Shown here one piece after another: positions 1 to 11,702 of a stretch of DNA of 64,000 bases (its first letter is position 1; each line of letters begins with the position of its first letter). The translations under genes were made by a program, and so were the position numbers. The stretch covers positions 364,001 to 428,000 of the forward strand of contig NC_087393.1 in the NCBI RefSeq assembly GCF_963675165.1. Direction: 5' to 3'. The stretch comes from Halichondria panicea. Its lineage: Eukaryota > Porifera > Demospongiae > Suberitida > Halichondriidae. The notes under the pieces were generated by a model. It saw only the letters and a list, made by a program, of their open reading frames with translations. It had not been told where the DNA came from and did not search any database.

Positions 1-32
1 GTTCAACTTGAGAGCACATGTCACAATCACAA

Positions 33-1598
33 TCACACAAGTTCGTATCCATCTTCTGTCTCTGGTAGATTAGTAGCTCCATTCTCCACTAATCTTTCAT
101 AAGCTACGTTCTGAGTTATGTCACCATCCCTCTCCTCCGCATTGCCATAGCCACCTTTCATGGTACCTACTTGTACATATTCAAGGTCAGGGATCTCATA
201 CGTGTTGGGTGGATTTAAAGTTGTAATTGCAATTGGCTCGTAGACTATTTCCGTAGGTTCTGAGTAAACTTCACCCATGTTTTCTAGGGTATTGGGAGAC
301 CAGGTCTCTCTGTTTGGATAAGAGAAGGAGTTCATTACAAGCTAGGCGGTGATCATTTAATCTTACTCTGAATTTGTCTCATTTTCGGCAATCTCCACAG
401 TATTGGATCCTGGCGTGCATGGCCTCTGTCCTATATTGATAATCCATTTCACCATTTTATTGAATACATTGAATTACCTGATATTTCTCCCCTTATTCTT
501 TTTAACTAGTAGGCACACAACTAGTATGATGATAGTGACAAGTAAGATCACAAATACGAAGGTAGCTCCACCCACTGCCCCTCCCACAATAGCTCCTGTG
601 TTCTCAGCACTGGCTGTCATAGCATCCTCTGTTTGTTGGGGGGCCGGGGGGGGTTGTTGATATATTTTGTGTGGTGTCTGTGGTATAGCAGTTATAATTA
701 TGTTTGTGTGTGTGTACCGAGAATAGTGTATATATTAGTCAGTATACCAATACATACTTGCATTAATTAAAACACCGGTATTTTAGAAGAGCTCTTTTTT
801 TTATTTGCGGTGTCACGGTCTAGCTGCCCTTTGCATGTGATATATATAATTATGCTAGACGGGCTTACCTGGAGATAGGACACAGCCGATTGCCTCCATG
901 TCCAAACAAGGCTCGTCTCCAGAATGGACCACACTGACAATCCTCAATACTCGAGTGGTGAGGGGTGTGGGCAGGACTGTCGTGCTGACACTGGGAGAGT
1001 CTGGTCTAGTGAAGACCATTGGTTGAATGAAATTAGCTTGGAGAATGGTGCTCAACTGGCTACTGTTAGGACCATGCTCTATTGTGAACTAAGTGACGTA
1101 AAATTGACCGTTTCCTTCATCTCCCTCTATCTGTAACTCTTGAATCATGACATCTACTCCGAAATCTACTTGAATCCAGCTTCCCGTATCACCACCTCGT
1201 GCGCACCATGAGTTTCCCCCCAGCCTAGCCTCGTGGGGACGGTAATTTTGGGAGAAGCTTGAACTGGCCGTGAACTGTTCATCCTCCACTCTGTACTTCT
1301 CACCAGTAATGAGGGCCTGGGGCTCTTGGCATGCTGTATGGGGGAGGAGAGAAATTATAGCCTTATGTTTTTAGAAATGTGCATGTATCTGGCTATTGTA
1401 GTTCTAGCCTAAAGATTGTACTGTAAAATTATAACGCGATAAGTCAATAAAATATGTAGCTGCATGTATATGTATAGGTGAACATTGGACATGCAAAACT
1501 GTGATAGCTTTCTCTCACTCACCATTATTTCCTTGGTATAGGACTTGAGATGTTTGTAGTATACACACTAACATCACTCAAACAGCTGTGGAAGTCAT
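33..1598 (-). pseudogene. R1: decayed copy of the discoidin/ITIM receptor family
   Basis: Recognisable pieces, in transcription order: signal-peptide exon 1598-1523, discoidin-1 exon 1333-869, stalk/membrane exon ending at 477, juxtamembrane exon 430-367 and tail exon 309-33. Lesions against R2 and R4: the seventh signal-peptide codon is TGA (1580-1578) where the others have TGG. A CAG is now TAG (1088-1086) inside the discoidin domain. Both exons of the second discoidin domain are missing. The acceptor before the stalk exon has lost its AG. The juxtamembrane exon has one extra base. The tail exon is still open and keeps three ITIM-type motifs (IVYEPI, LEYVQV, NVAYERL) plus a terminal GYELV, so it decayed recently or its tail is refreshed by gene conversion from R2. 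Confidence 0.85.
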
Positions 1599-1896
1599 CC
1601 TTGCAGCTTCTTACAGCTTCTTACAGCTTCGTACAGCTTGAGTAGGTATAGTATTTCCCAAATGAATACTTATAGTGTCTTGTTGCATATAGAGTAAGAA
1701 CTATGCGAAGTCCATATGTGATCGCTTCCAGTGCATGTTTGTGTAACTAGCACTTGGTGTGCTACGGTGCTACTTAATTAAGTGTTGGTATGTACGTACG
1801 TGCATGTGCTTATATGAACTGTTAAACTGGCAGATCGTATGAACTTACTTGATATATTGACATAATTAACGCACACTATACATATACCGTTACGTA

Positions 1897-2025
1897 ATCA
1901 TACTTGCATAGGACCATACAACAGATTGTCTTTCCCTTTGGTTCACATCCAGCATAAGCAGCATTCTCCACAATGCTCCCATATAGACTGTATTAATAAC
2001 TATAATATTCTCTCTGTGCCATCCT
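1897..2025 (-). pseudogene. Relic of an R4-type cytoplasmic tail exon
   Basis: This stretch aligns base by base with the 3' end of the R4 tail exon (10711-10850), which encodes the DGTEK, NTAYGS and DNPLYG motifs, but an in-frame stop and frame changes break it. It lies between R1 and R2, downstream of the R2 tail. It is either left over from a lost copy or a dead alternative last exon of R2. The rest of 1599-2446 shows only fragments similar to sequence upstream of the other signal-peptide exons. Confidence 0.7.
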
Positions 2026-2446
2026 GTAATAATTATGTCATTTTATTGTTCATACTTCGTTGGCTGCTAACCAGAATCCGTATAATTATACGTATATACC
2101 GGTAGACTGGCCACTCCCCACATAATTATGTATAATAGTGTTCATGTTTGGTACGTTGACCTAGTGTGCACGAAATGTTAAGTGTGTACATGTATAATAC
2201 CTGTACTGCTGGTTTTGTGATTTTTGATAACTATTGCTGCATTAATATCTTAAACTTGAGACGAATAACGACCAAACAAACATTGTTGATAAATAATTAT
2301 ATAGACACGATAAATTATGCAAGAATTTATACTGTGAAGTAAAATTCCCATTTTAACTGAGCAGCATATTTAAAATGAATAATAGAATAATTATATGGCA
2401 GTATATAGAATAGCATTTCTCATTATGTCCAACTTGAGAGCATATG

Positions 2447-5400
2447 TCACAACCACACAAGTTCGTATCCATCCTCTGTCTCTGGTAAACGAGTAGCTCC
2501 ATTCTCCACCAATTTCCCATAAGCAATGTTCTGAGTCGTATCATCATCCCCCTCCTCCGCATTGCTGTGACCATTGTTCATGGTATCTACTTGTGCATAT
2601 TCGAGGTCGGGGATGTTAATGCTTTCATACATGTTGGGTGGATTTAAAGTTGTCATCGTAATTGGCTCGTAGGCTATTGCTGTAGGTTCTGAGTAGACTT
2701 CACTCATGTTTTCTAGGGTATTGGGATCCCAGGTCAGATTAGTAGCTCCATTCTCCACCAATCGTCCATAAGCTATGTTCTGGGTCATATCACCATCCCT
2801 CTCATCCGCATAAAAGACTTCACCCATGTTTTCTAGGGTATTGGGAGACCTGGTTTCTCTGTTTGGATAAGAGAAGGAGTTTATTACAAGCTAGGCGGTG
2901 CATGATCATTTAATCTTACACTGAATTTGCCTCATTGTCAGCAATCTGCACAGTACTGGATCCTGGCGTAGTAACCTCAGTCCTATTGATAGATAATGGA
3001 TTGGTTAATTATTCTTCGACCCATGCATGTAGCGTTACGTAAAGCATTGGTCTACACTAATTCTGAAAGCTTAAAAGGAGCTCTTTTTGGCCTGTTTTTG
3101 CCCAAATACCATCGTCTTTTTCTGAAAATGACAATTATGGCCCGTTCCAAATTTTGAGATTTGAACATATCATCTCCTTCTAAGCTTTCAGAAAATTATT
3201 GTGATTAGAGCAACGGAATTAAGATTATGGCCGTTCAAAGATGCTTTCTTTATTTATCGAATTACCTGATATTCATTCTCTTATTCTTTTTGACTAGTAG
3301 GCACACAACTAGTATGATGATAGTAACAAGTAAAATCACAAGTACGAAGGTGGCTCCACCCACTGACCCTCCCACAATAGCTCCTGTGTTCCCAGCACTG
3401 TCTAGCATTGCGGTTGTCATAGCATTATCTGTTTGTTGAGGGGAGTTTGTTGGTGTACTTTGTGTGGTATCTGATGTTGTTGGATCAGTGGTGGTATGAA
3501 CATCTGTGGTAGCAGCTGCATGTGTGTATAGTGTCAGTACTTGAGATTAGTGTATGTATTAGGTCTCCCAATACGTACTTGCATCAAAACACAGGCATTT
3601 TACATGTATATATCACTGCAAAAACACTTTTGTTATTGTGACACAGTTTGCTACCGGCACAAAATGTTATCTTGACAAAACGTTTGTCAATTTCCTGCAA
3701 TTATTGTTATAACAACAAATCATAGTTTATTTAACTATTAATATAGTTTATCTAACTATTAATATTTATTATTATAATGGTAGATTGTTATTTGAACACA
3801 TGTGTTGTCATTTTGTCAAAGCGTTGTTGATCTCACATTTAGTGGAAGTTACCGTTCATTGTCAAATTAACATTAATGTGTGACAATAACAAATTATAAA
3901 GTTACAGCTAGAACTCTACTAAAAGATACGTGCAAGTTTGCATCACTGATTTTTTCAACCTACTCAACCTATACTCGATTACCCTAGCTCGTAATAAATT
4001 GTCTACACTGAAACATCTCAGTTGCCCTGATGCTTATATCTTTGCATGCTCATGTTCAATTGTGTATGTAGCAATTGGAGACTTGTGACTGGGCATGGTA
4101 AGTTACAGTGGCAGTGAAGAAGTCAGGAGCCTCCAGAGTCCTTTAGTGCAGTGCAGTGCAGGCAGCCTTCTCTCTAGCCTCCTTCACAAGGCCTGGCCTG
4201 AAGAGCGGCCTGGGATCGAGGCTACCTTCTCTCTACTAACTAGCTAGTCTCGAGGCCAGATTCTGATAAGGAGAGTTTGGCCTCGAGACTATAATTATAA
4301 GCTGGAACTATAGGTGTGGCATGAGGGGGCGTTCAGGAATAACAGGGCGAGGCCTCAAACATACTTAGCACATGGTGCTTGCAGCTGCACCAGACTGCAG
4401 CTGCTCATGCAGCTTTATACCATCACTGACTGCATGCCTGTACCCGTACCCCTGGCCCTGGGCTACCATGTTCCATGTACACCAGCTAGGATCTAGGAGT
4501 CAAGAGTCACCTGCATCTGCAGCTTGAAAGAAAAGACAATTGCAAGTTAGTCAGTGCTCATTGCTAAACTCAACTTATTGCCCAATACTCTCTTTCAGAT
4601 TTTCTTAAAGAGTAGATAGTACCACCATCTCAAAGAAAAAAGTTAAGTTCCATTGCATGCTGTTGGCGCATGGCATGTACATGATCCCAAAACTCTCTGA
4701 ATTCACAGTTTACAAATCACTGCTATACCGTATCGGCGTATAACTCCACCATGTACCAGCTTCAAAAAAAAAGGATTTAAGTTATGTTGCTCATTGCTAA
4801 ATAAATGTGTTTACGTGTTTCTTCCAGCTGCAGATTTTACCGTACCTCGGCCCCACAATGTGTACCAGCTAGGAGTCTACTTAACCACCTTCATCGACTT
4901 CAAAGAAACGACTTGCAAGTTATGTCAGATTCCATAAAATTATATATAGCTAGCTAGAGGGCAACTGTCCCTGGTTTCGACCTTCATCTGTAGCATACTG
5001 ATTTACAAGTTTGTGTCTTCATGTGTCAGTTACACTGGTTTCGACTAGTCAACTTCGTCCATGGGGTGATAGCTAGTATACTGATTTACGAGTTTGTGTG
5101 TATGTGTCCTCATGTGTCAGTTACACTGGTTTCGACTGGTCAACTTCGTTCATGGGGTGATAGCTAGCATACTGATTTACGAGTTTGTGTGTATGTGTCC
5201 TCACGTGTCAGTTACACTGGTTTCGACTGGTCAACTTCGTCCATGGGGTGATAGCTAGCATTGTAATTTACCAGTTTGTGTGTATGTGTCCTCATGCGTC
5301 AGTTACACTGGTTTCGACTGGTCAACTTCGTCCATGGGGTGATAGCTAGCATTGTAATTTACCAGTTTGTGTGTATGTGTCCTCACGTGTCAGTTACACT

Positions 5401-7732
5401 GATTTCGACTGGTCAACTTCGTCCATGGGGTGATAGCTAGTATACTGATTTACGATTTTGTGTGTATGTGTCCTCACGTGTCAGTTACACTGGTTTCGAC
5501 TGGTCAACTTCGTCCATGGGGTGATAGCTATAGCATACTGATTTACGAGTTTGTGTGTATATGTGTCCTCACGTGTCAGTTACACTGGTCAACTTCGTCC
5601 ATGGGGGTGATAGCTTGTACTATTTACATTTTGCACTACATATGTGTTGGTAACTATAGTGACTTCAATCTTTTGTTCTGTAGGGGCTTATTGTGACGAA
5701 AATGATCTGAGAGATGTAGCGTTCATGAAACCAAACGAAACGCCTGCAGTTCACTGTACTGGAAATTTCAAGAAACGCTAAGTGATGAACACTAAAAACA
5801 ATTTACTGACAGAATTAAGAAATGTGTTGTGCTGCATGTCATGTGATCCAGTGATCGTATTCTATCATAAACTCATTGTTCTAATACCGTTTGACCTTCT
5901 GCATGTGCGTACGTGCGCGAGAAAACAACTAATTAAATGACAAAGGTATAGTGTTAATTTAACAAAGAAATTCACTTTATAGCAGTGTTAATTCAGCATT
6001 CACTCTGCTATTTTGACATAGAAGTACAATAAATTGGTGAAATTCAGATGACATAATACTTTGTTGTTTTGACATAATCTCTTTGCTTGAATGACAAAAC
6101 ATTGTAGATTGTTTTACCTTTGTCATTCTAACAAATATTATTCTGTCATGTGTGTGTAATGTTGTGTAGGCATCACGGTGCTAATGCAAGTTTAAGTATA
6201 ATAGTTACCTTGTTTGGATACAGTACAGCCAAAGAGCTCCACATTCCAACAGAAGTCTGCACCATTAATGTTCAATATATTCCTCTCGCCATCTTGTATC
6301 TTGAATCTGAAAGTCCTTCCCTGTAATGGCTGCCTCCAGAATGTGTAGGTTTGTAAACCAGCACTGTCAGTAGAAAACCCCTACAACATAAATACAACAA
6401 TAGAAACAATAATTATAATGATAGTTATACTCACTGCTTCCTCCCCATTGATTAGTGTATAAGGTGTGTAGCTGTCAGTGTAGTCATCTCTGTAGTCAAG
6501 TGTGAACTCTGTTACATAAGAAAAACCACTGCGATCCCCTCTAGCCCTCATATAGGTGATGGCCACTCTCTCTGTGAAGTTGAATACAATGTACGGTATT
6601 GGTTGTGTGTCACTAAATTGCTCGGCAGTACACCATCCTGTTTGGGACATGTCCACCACATGTTCCGGTGAATTGTCAGACATTGCAGTGCTTGCCGTGA
6701 TGGAGGAGAGAGGTAACAAAGAGCGATTAGTCGAAAGTAGCTCGTCCATAGCACAACCTAAATGTTGTATAATAATAATAATTAATTATTTTATGATGTA
6801 CTTACTTGGAGCTAGGACACAGCCAAGTGCCTCCATGTCCAAACAAGGCCCAGATCCAGTATGGACCACACTGACAATCCTCAATACTTGAGTGGTGAGG
6901 GGGGTGGGCAGGACTGTCGTGCTGACACTGGGAGAGTCTGGTCTAGTGAAGACCATCGGGTCAGTAGAATTAGCTTGGAGAATGCTGCTCAGCTGGTTAC
7001 TGTTAGGACCATGCTCTATTGTGAACTGAGTGACGTAGAACTGGTTGGTTCCTCCATCTCCCTCTATCTGTAACTCCTGAATTATGACATCTGCTCCAAA
7101 ATCCACTTGAATCCAGCTTCTCGTATCAATACCTTCTTCTGCACACCACGAATTTCCCCCCAGCCTAGCTTCGTAGGGAAGGTAGTCTTCAGAGAAGCTT
7201 GAGTTGGCCGTGAACTGTTCATCCTCCACTCTGTATTTCTCACCAGTAATAAGGGCCTGGGGCTCTTGGCATGCTGTATATACATATAAAGGTTAAATTA
7301 GATAGCCTTGTGCTTTTTATAAATATGCATGTATACACATACGTATGTGGTTCTGTACAGGCCTATACAAGGAAATGTAACAATTGTACTGTATAGTACA
7401 TATATACGTAGCTGTACGTACATATGGTGAACATTGGAGTAATGAGGGGCTCTCGACATGCTGTATAGGGGTAATTAGATAGCCTTGTGCTTTCCTACTA
7501 CAAATGTGACATGTATGTGATTAAGTTCTGTACAGCAAGCCTATAAGGAAATGTATAAGTAGGTATACATACGTATACCTACTTAGTTATGCAGGGTGAA
7601 CATTAGACAGAACTGCATGCATTGGACATGCAGAACTGTGATAGCTTTCTCTCACTCACCATTTCCCTGGCATAGGACTTGAGATGTTTGTAGTATACAC
7701 ACTAACATCACCCAAACAGCTGTGGGAGTCAT
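2447..7732 (-). CDS. R2: two-discoidin-domain transmembrane receptor with four ITIMs
   Basis: Exons (transcription order): 7732-7660, 7273-6806, 6757-6435, 6380-6209, 3515-3266, 2982-2920, 2858-2447. They join in frame to 586 residues. Seen: signal peptide MTPTAVWVMLVC (about 1-23), a typical F5/8C domain (about 25-180; ACQEP start, WIQVDFG, GC end), a divergent second discoidin domain (181-345), a Thr-rich stalk and a membrane helix (about 393-420). The tail has four consensus ITIMs (IAYGRL, IAYEPI, LEYAQV, IAYGKL), a YEPI-x10-YESI pair with ITAM-like spacing, and GYELV near the end. By family knowledge, discoidin domains bind glycans, lipids or proteins, and phosphorylated ITIMs recruit SH2 phosphatases. 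An inhibitory cell-surface role is inference. The 2.7-kb intron between domain 2 and the stalk is unusually long here and holds a minisatellite, so a fusion of two gene pieces is possible. Confidence 0.75.
3058..3244. repeat. Intronic foldback repeat, copy 1
   Basis: This shares with copies 2-5 the end ACCAACGGAAC...TTATGGCCGTTCAAAGATG (here slightly diverged) and the inner TTTCAGAAAA motif, whose inverse complement lies near the left side. The left end looks truncated. It sits in the R2 intron between the membrane and juxtamembrane exons. Confidence 0.6.
3516..6208 (-). other. Large R2 intron without recognised genes
   Basis: About 2.7 kb with no convincing exon. It contains AT-rich low-complexity sequence (3600-3900, with repeated TTTAACTATTAATAT blocks), an unassigned stretch with GCCTCGAGAC repeats (4180-4290), a 91-bp minisatellite (4985-5625) and TTTGACATAA-type short repeats (5940-6130). 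I see no further receptor module here. Confidence 0.5.
4985..5625. repeat. Minisatellite, about 91-bp unit, about 7 copies
   Basis: The block AACTTCGTCCATGGGG followed by TGATAGCTAG recurs near 5051, 5142, 5233, 5323, 5414, 5506 and 5591, giving spacings of 90-92 bp and a shortened last unit. Units differ by single substitutions, and neighbouring pairs share variants, as expected for unequal exchange. It is non-coding and lies in the R2 intron. Confidence 0.9.
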
Positions 7733-8140
7733 CCTTGCAGCTTCTTACATATACATGTACAGCCACTTGAGTAGATAATATAGGCTAGTAGACTATGTCA
7801 CAAGTTTCATAAGGGCTTAATTAATTGTTGCATGTGATATGTGATCATCCTGCAAATTAGACAAGTGTATGTATGTGGGCGGGATTGTGGCCATTGCCGT
7901 AGTTACTTGATGTCTAACCAACTGTTGCATACGTGCTGTAACTACAGCATCACTTTATTGCAGTCTCGTATATAGAGGAGTTTTATTACTGACAAATTTG
8001 CTGAACAATTAAGAGATGATTATAATATTATGCGTGGTGATAGTGTATAAAACAAAGTGATCCTTAACGTACATAATCGCATGTTGTCCTATTATTCACT
8101 GTGATTCGTGCAGTGATTAATCGCGTATCAGTAATTGCAT

Positions 8141-8199
8141 GTCGTCAAGGTAGTAATTGCACGTCGTCAATGACGACGTGCAATTACTGCCTTGACGAC
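8141..8199. repeat. Near-perfect palindrome, 29-bp arms, 1-bp centre
   Basis: The left arm 8141-8169 and right arm 8171-8199 are reverse complements with one mismatch, meeting around a single A at 8170. The core is GCACGTCGTCA-a-TGACGACGTGC. It could extrude as a cruciform. It is not associated with a coding exon. Confidence 0.9.
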
Positions 8200-8556
8200 C
8201 GCACGTTTGAATAATGGCCGCGGCAAATTTTTTTACTGAAACTGCAGCTAAAAATGTCCTTAAAACTGCATCACAAACGATTATACTAATTATCGCTAGC
8301 CCTACACCACACTAGTGTCAATGTCCCTGACATGCATGTACTAATAATTATGTCAAATATGGACCCATATAATTAATACCATATCGTTGCATAGTATTTG
8401 ATAGCCGAGTAATTCATAGAAGCTTGTATTTATATATACGTACGTAGATATCTTACTGGTTTCCCATGCATCTTCATCAGCTTGAGTTAGATATTAGGCT
8501 AGTACGTGTTTCCCAAATGAATATACTTATGAGTGCTTGCTATACAGATTAAAATA

Positions 8557-8673
8557 CATCCTGACGGATGGGATGTAAAACCGGAGGTCCCGGGGGATCT
8601 GATTCGATAAGCTTCAAGCTTCCTTCAGATCCTCGTCAGCCACAACAGTGGTAAAACCCGATAGGGTATCGAG
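8557..8673. mobile_element. Possible non-LTR/SINE tail remnant
   Basis: This GC-richer block inside AT-rich intergenic DNA contains GGGATGTAAAACCGGAGGTCCC, whose GGGA...TCCC ends can pair, followed by a CTTCAAGCTTCCTTCAG stretch. Hairpins of the GGGACGTTAAAC...GGTCCC kind are common near the 3' ends of invertebrate retroelements. Assignment rests on resemblance only, and no reverse transcriptase was seen. Confidence 0.3.
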
Positions 8674-8912
8674 CATGCAGAGGCCATATGTGATCCCTTC
8701 CAGTGTATTTGTGCCAAGTTTGTTGGTGGTCACCCCAAGATTCAACCAACAGTGTGCTAAGTGCTGGTACGTGTGTATGTGACAGTGTGCTTATGCACTG
8801 TTAAATGCACGCATGCATGCACTGGCAGATCATATTAAAATTGCATAATTACATAATTGATGTACACTATACATAATTATCATATCGTACACACATAATA
8901 GTACATACGTAA

Positions 8913-9521
8913 TCATACTTGCATAGTGCCGTACAATGGATTGTCAATTAATTCTTTTTCAACTTTCTCTGGCTATTGGCAATGTCTATAGCCTCGGTAG
9001 GGGGCGTGTTGAGGCTCTCGTATGTGTTTATGTCTATGTACTTTGTCGTAAGACTAGCGGGTGGAGGGTAAACTGTGATAGTTATTACTTAAAGTGTTGA
9101 CTTACTCTCCGTAAATCTCATTGTCGACAATCCTCACTCCACCAGTAGTAGTGTAAGTCACCTCAGATTCTGTCAGCCTGCAAATACGTGTAACCTTCAT
9201 TTCCAATAAAGATCGACATAATTATACCTTGTTTTCTTTGACCTGTTCTTAGCCAGTATGAAGACTAGTAGTACCACAATTAGTAGCAAAGCAGTAGTAC
9301 TACAATAACTCCACCTGCTGCCCTTCCCACAATAGCTCCTGTGGTGGGCGCTCCTGTGTTCCCAGCACTGGCTAGCATTGTGGTTGTCATAGCATTATTT
9401 GTAACAATAGTTGTTGTTTTTATAGCATCATCTGTTTGTTGGGGAGAATTTGTTGATATAGTTTGTGTGGTATCTGATGTCGTTGGGTCATCAGTGGTGG
9501 GTAGACCATCTGTGACAGCAG

Positions 9522-9600
<79 letters not shown>

Positions 9601-9995
9601 TGCGTGTGTGCGTGCGTGTGTTAAGTCAATGTATAGACAAAGTCTCCCAATACTCAAAAAAACATTTAGAGATTTGTTAAGAGCTTTTCATTTGTGGTAT
9701 TACAGTCTAGCTGTGTTAGGAGACACACTGTATACAGTGTACTAATGCAACAAGGAGCCCAATTAACTGTACTTAACAATCTATGCCCACTGAAGCGTGT
9801 GAATGTATATATAAGCACTGTGTAATAGGTACCTTGTTCGGGTACAGTACAGCCAAAGAGCTCCACATTCCAACAGAAGTCTGGGTTCAATAAATGCCTC
9901 ACTCCATCTTGTATCTTGAATCTGAAGGTCCTTCCCTGTAATGGCTGCCTCCTGAATGTGTAGGTTTGTAGACCAGCACTGTCAGTAGAAAACCC
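8913..9995 (-). pseudogene. R3: truncated receptor copy with membrane-helix frameshift
   Basis: Remaining parts: second half of discoidin domain 2 (9995-9833), stalk/membrane exon (about 9521-9233), juxtamembrane exon (about 9180-9110) and a shortened tail (to 8913). The signal peptide, the first domain and half of the second are absent. Upstream-type sequence is joined directly to 9995, pointing to one large deletion. In the membrane exon one T is missing from CTGCTTTTGC relative to R4, giving a TAA within the helix. The tail has lost most of its middle, so its end is out of frame, and the tail acceptor has changed. Confidence 0.85.
9522..9612. repeat. TG/CA microsatellite on an R3 splice acceptor
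   Basis: About 90 bp of (TG)n with GC interruptions near its right side. On the minus strand it reads (CA)n ending in CACAG|CTGCTGTC, so the repeat supplies the polypyrimidine/AG region of the stalk exon. Confidence 0.9.
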
Positions 9996-10710
9996 CTTGC
10001 ATGTGATTATAAGTGTAAACAGAAGCCATTACGTGATCATTGCCTGTGCAAATTAGGCCATAGCTATTAGTGTGCTAAGTGCACGCATGTGGGGGGGATT
10101 GTGGCCATCGTCGTACCTGTTAAGTTGAATACGCGCTGTAACTACAGCATCGTTTATTGGGAGTAACATTTTATTACTGACAAGTTTTGCTGGACAATTA
10201 AGAGATGATATGATAATTATTATGCATAATTATGGCGATAGTGTAAAATGGTCTGTAACATTATAATTAGCTATATATAGCCCTACACCACGCTAGTGTC
10301 AATGTCCCTATTATGGACCCTTATATGTTAACTTTACCATATTGTTGGATAGCCGAGTGAAGTACATTAGCTTAACTTGTATACGTAGCTAACTTACTGG
10401 TTTTCCTTCTATACAGCTTCTTCAGCTTGAGTAGATAATAGTATAATATGTATTCCAAATGAGTGACTTATTGCATTATATACAGATTAAGAGCACGCAG
10501 AGGCATATATATATGTAATCCCTTCCAGCGTATTTGTGCCAAGTTTGTTGGTGGTCACCCCAAGATTCAACCAACAGTGTGCTAAGTGCTGGTACGTACG
10601 TACGTAGGTATTGTTTAATACTAACAATGTGCGCTTATTCATGCATTGTTACTAGCAGATCGTATTATATGATTGATGTACGCTACCTAATCGTACACTA
10701 TACATAATTA
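9996..10710. other. Intergenic stretch downstream of R4
   Basis: This is similar to the sequence upstream of R2 and R4 (GTAAACAGAAGCCATTA, TTAGGCCATAGCT blocks), so it is a copy of the receptor 5' flank left after the R3 deletion. No independent gene is visible. Confidence 0.5.
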
Positions 10711-11666
10711 TCATACTTGCATAGGACCATACAACGGATTGTCAATTAGTTCTTTTCCAACTTTCTCTGGTTCACTTTTTATTCCAGCATAAGCAGTATT
10801 CTCCATCATGCTCCCATAGGCCGTGTTAATAATTGTCTTCTCTGTGCCATCTTGAAAGGCCTCCATGTCCGCTTCAATCTTGGTTCCATCAGTTAAACTC
10901 CCATAAGCTATGTTAATAACTATCTTCTCTATGTCATCTTGAAAGGCCTCTATATCGTCTTTACTGTCCATACTTTGTTGGATGCTCTCATCGAATGTCA
11001 TGGGTTTGCCATTGCTAGGCAACACGACCTTTATAGGCGTGTCCACTTTAGCGTATGTGTACAATAGGGGGCTACCAACACTTTCGTATGGTGTGCTTGA
11101 AGCTTTAACGTTGGGACTCCCAATAGTTTCGTACGTATTAGCAATGTCTATAGCCTCGGTAGGGGGTGTGTTGAGGCTCTCGTATGTGTTTATGTCCATG
11201 TACTTTGTCATAGGACTAGCGGGTGGAGTCTCGCTGAAGGGGGGAGGGTAAACTGTGATAGTTATTACTTAAAGTGTTGACTTACTCTCCGTAAATCTCA
11301 TTGTCGACAATCCTCACTCCACCAGTTGTAGTGTAAGTCACCTCAGATTCTGTCAGCCTGCAAATACGTATAACCTTCATTTAGACCACCCAATAAAGAC
11401 ATAATTATACCTTGTTTTCTTTGACTTGTTCTTAGTCAGTATGCAGACTAGTAGTACCACAATCAATAGCAAAAGCAGTAGTACTACGATAACTCCACCC
11501 ACTGCCCCTCCCACAATAGCTCCTGTGGACGATTCTGTGTTCCCAGCACTGGCTAGCATTGTGGTTGTCATAGCATTATCCGTTTGTTGTGGGAAGTTTG
11601 TTGTTGTAGTTTGTGTGGTATCTGATGTTGTTAGGTCAGTGGTGGGTGGACCATCTGTGACAGCAG

Positions 11667-11702
<36 letters not shown>

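Larger units (their letters stand above)
7733..8912. other. Intergenic stretch between R2 and R3
   Basis: Upstream of R2 the sequence is similar to that upstream of R4 (13340-13640) and of the R3 remnant (10010-10330), so it is part of the duplicated unit and should hold the R2 promoter. It also contains the palindrome at 8141-8199 and a candidate retroelement tail at 8557-8673. I see no intact gene. Confidence 0.5.

Noticed and set aside
3227-3439. Plus-strand open frames opposite the receptor membrane exons
   Set aside because: They recur in every copy because they mirror the conserved minus-strand helix exon, and no splice sites or start context support them.
4985-5625. Regular repeats that could suggest a CRISPR array
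   Set aside because: The whole 91-bp unit is conserved with no unique spacers, and the setting is a eukaryotic intron.
6209-7732. Treating the R2 head as an isolated secreted protein
   Set aside because: A stalk/helix exon with the correct phase lies at 3515-3266 and completes a 586-residue frame. The long intron remains a caution.
9341-9745. Open frame on the plus strand rich in Val-Cys
   Set aside because: It is translation of the TG microsatellite antisense to the R3 stalk exon.
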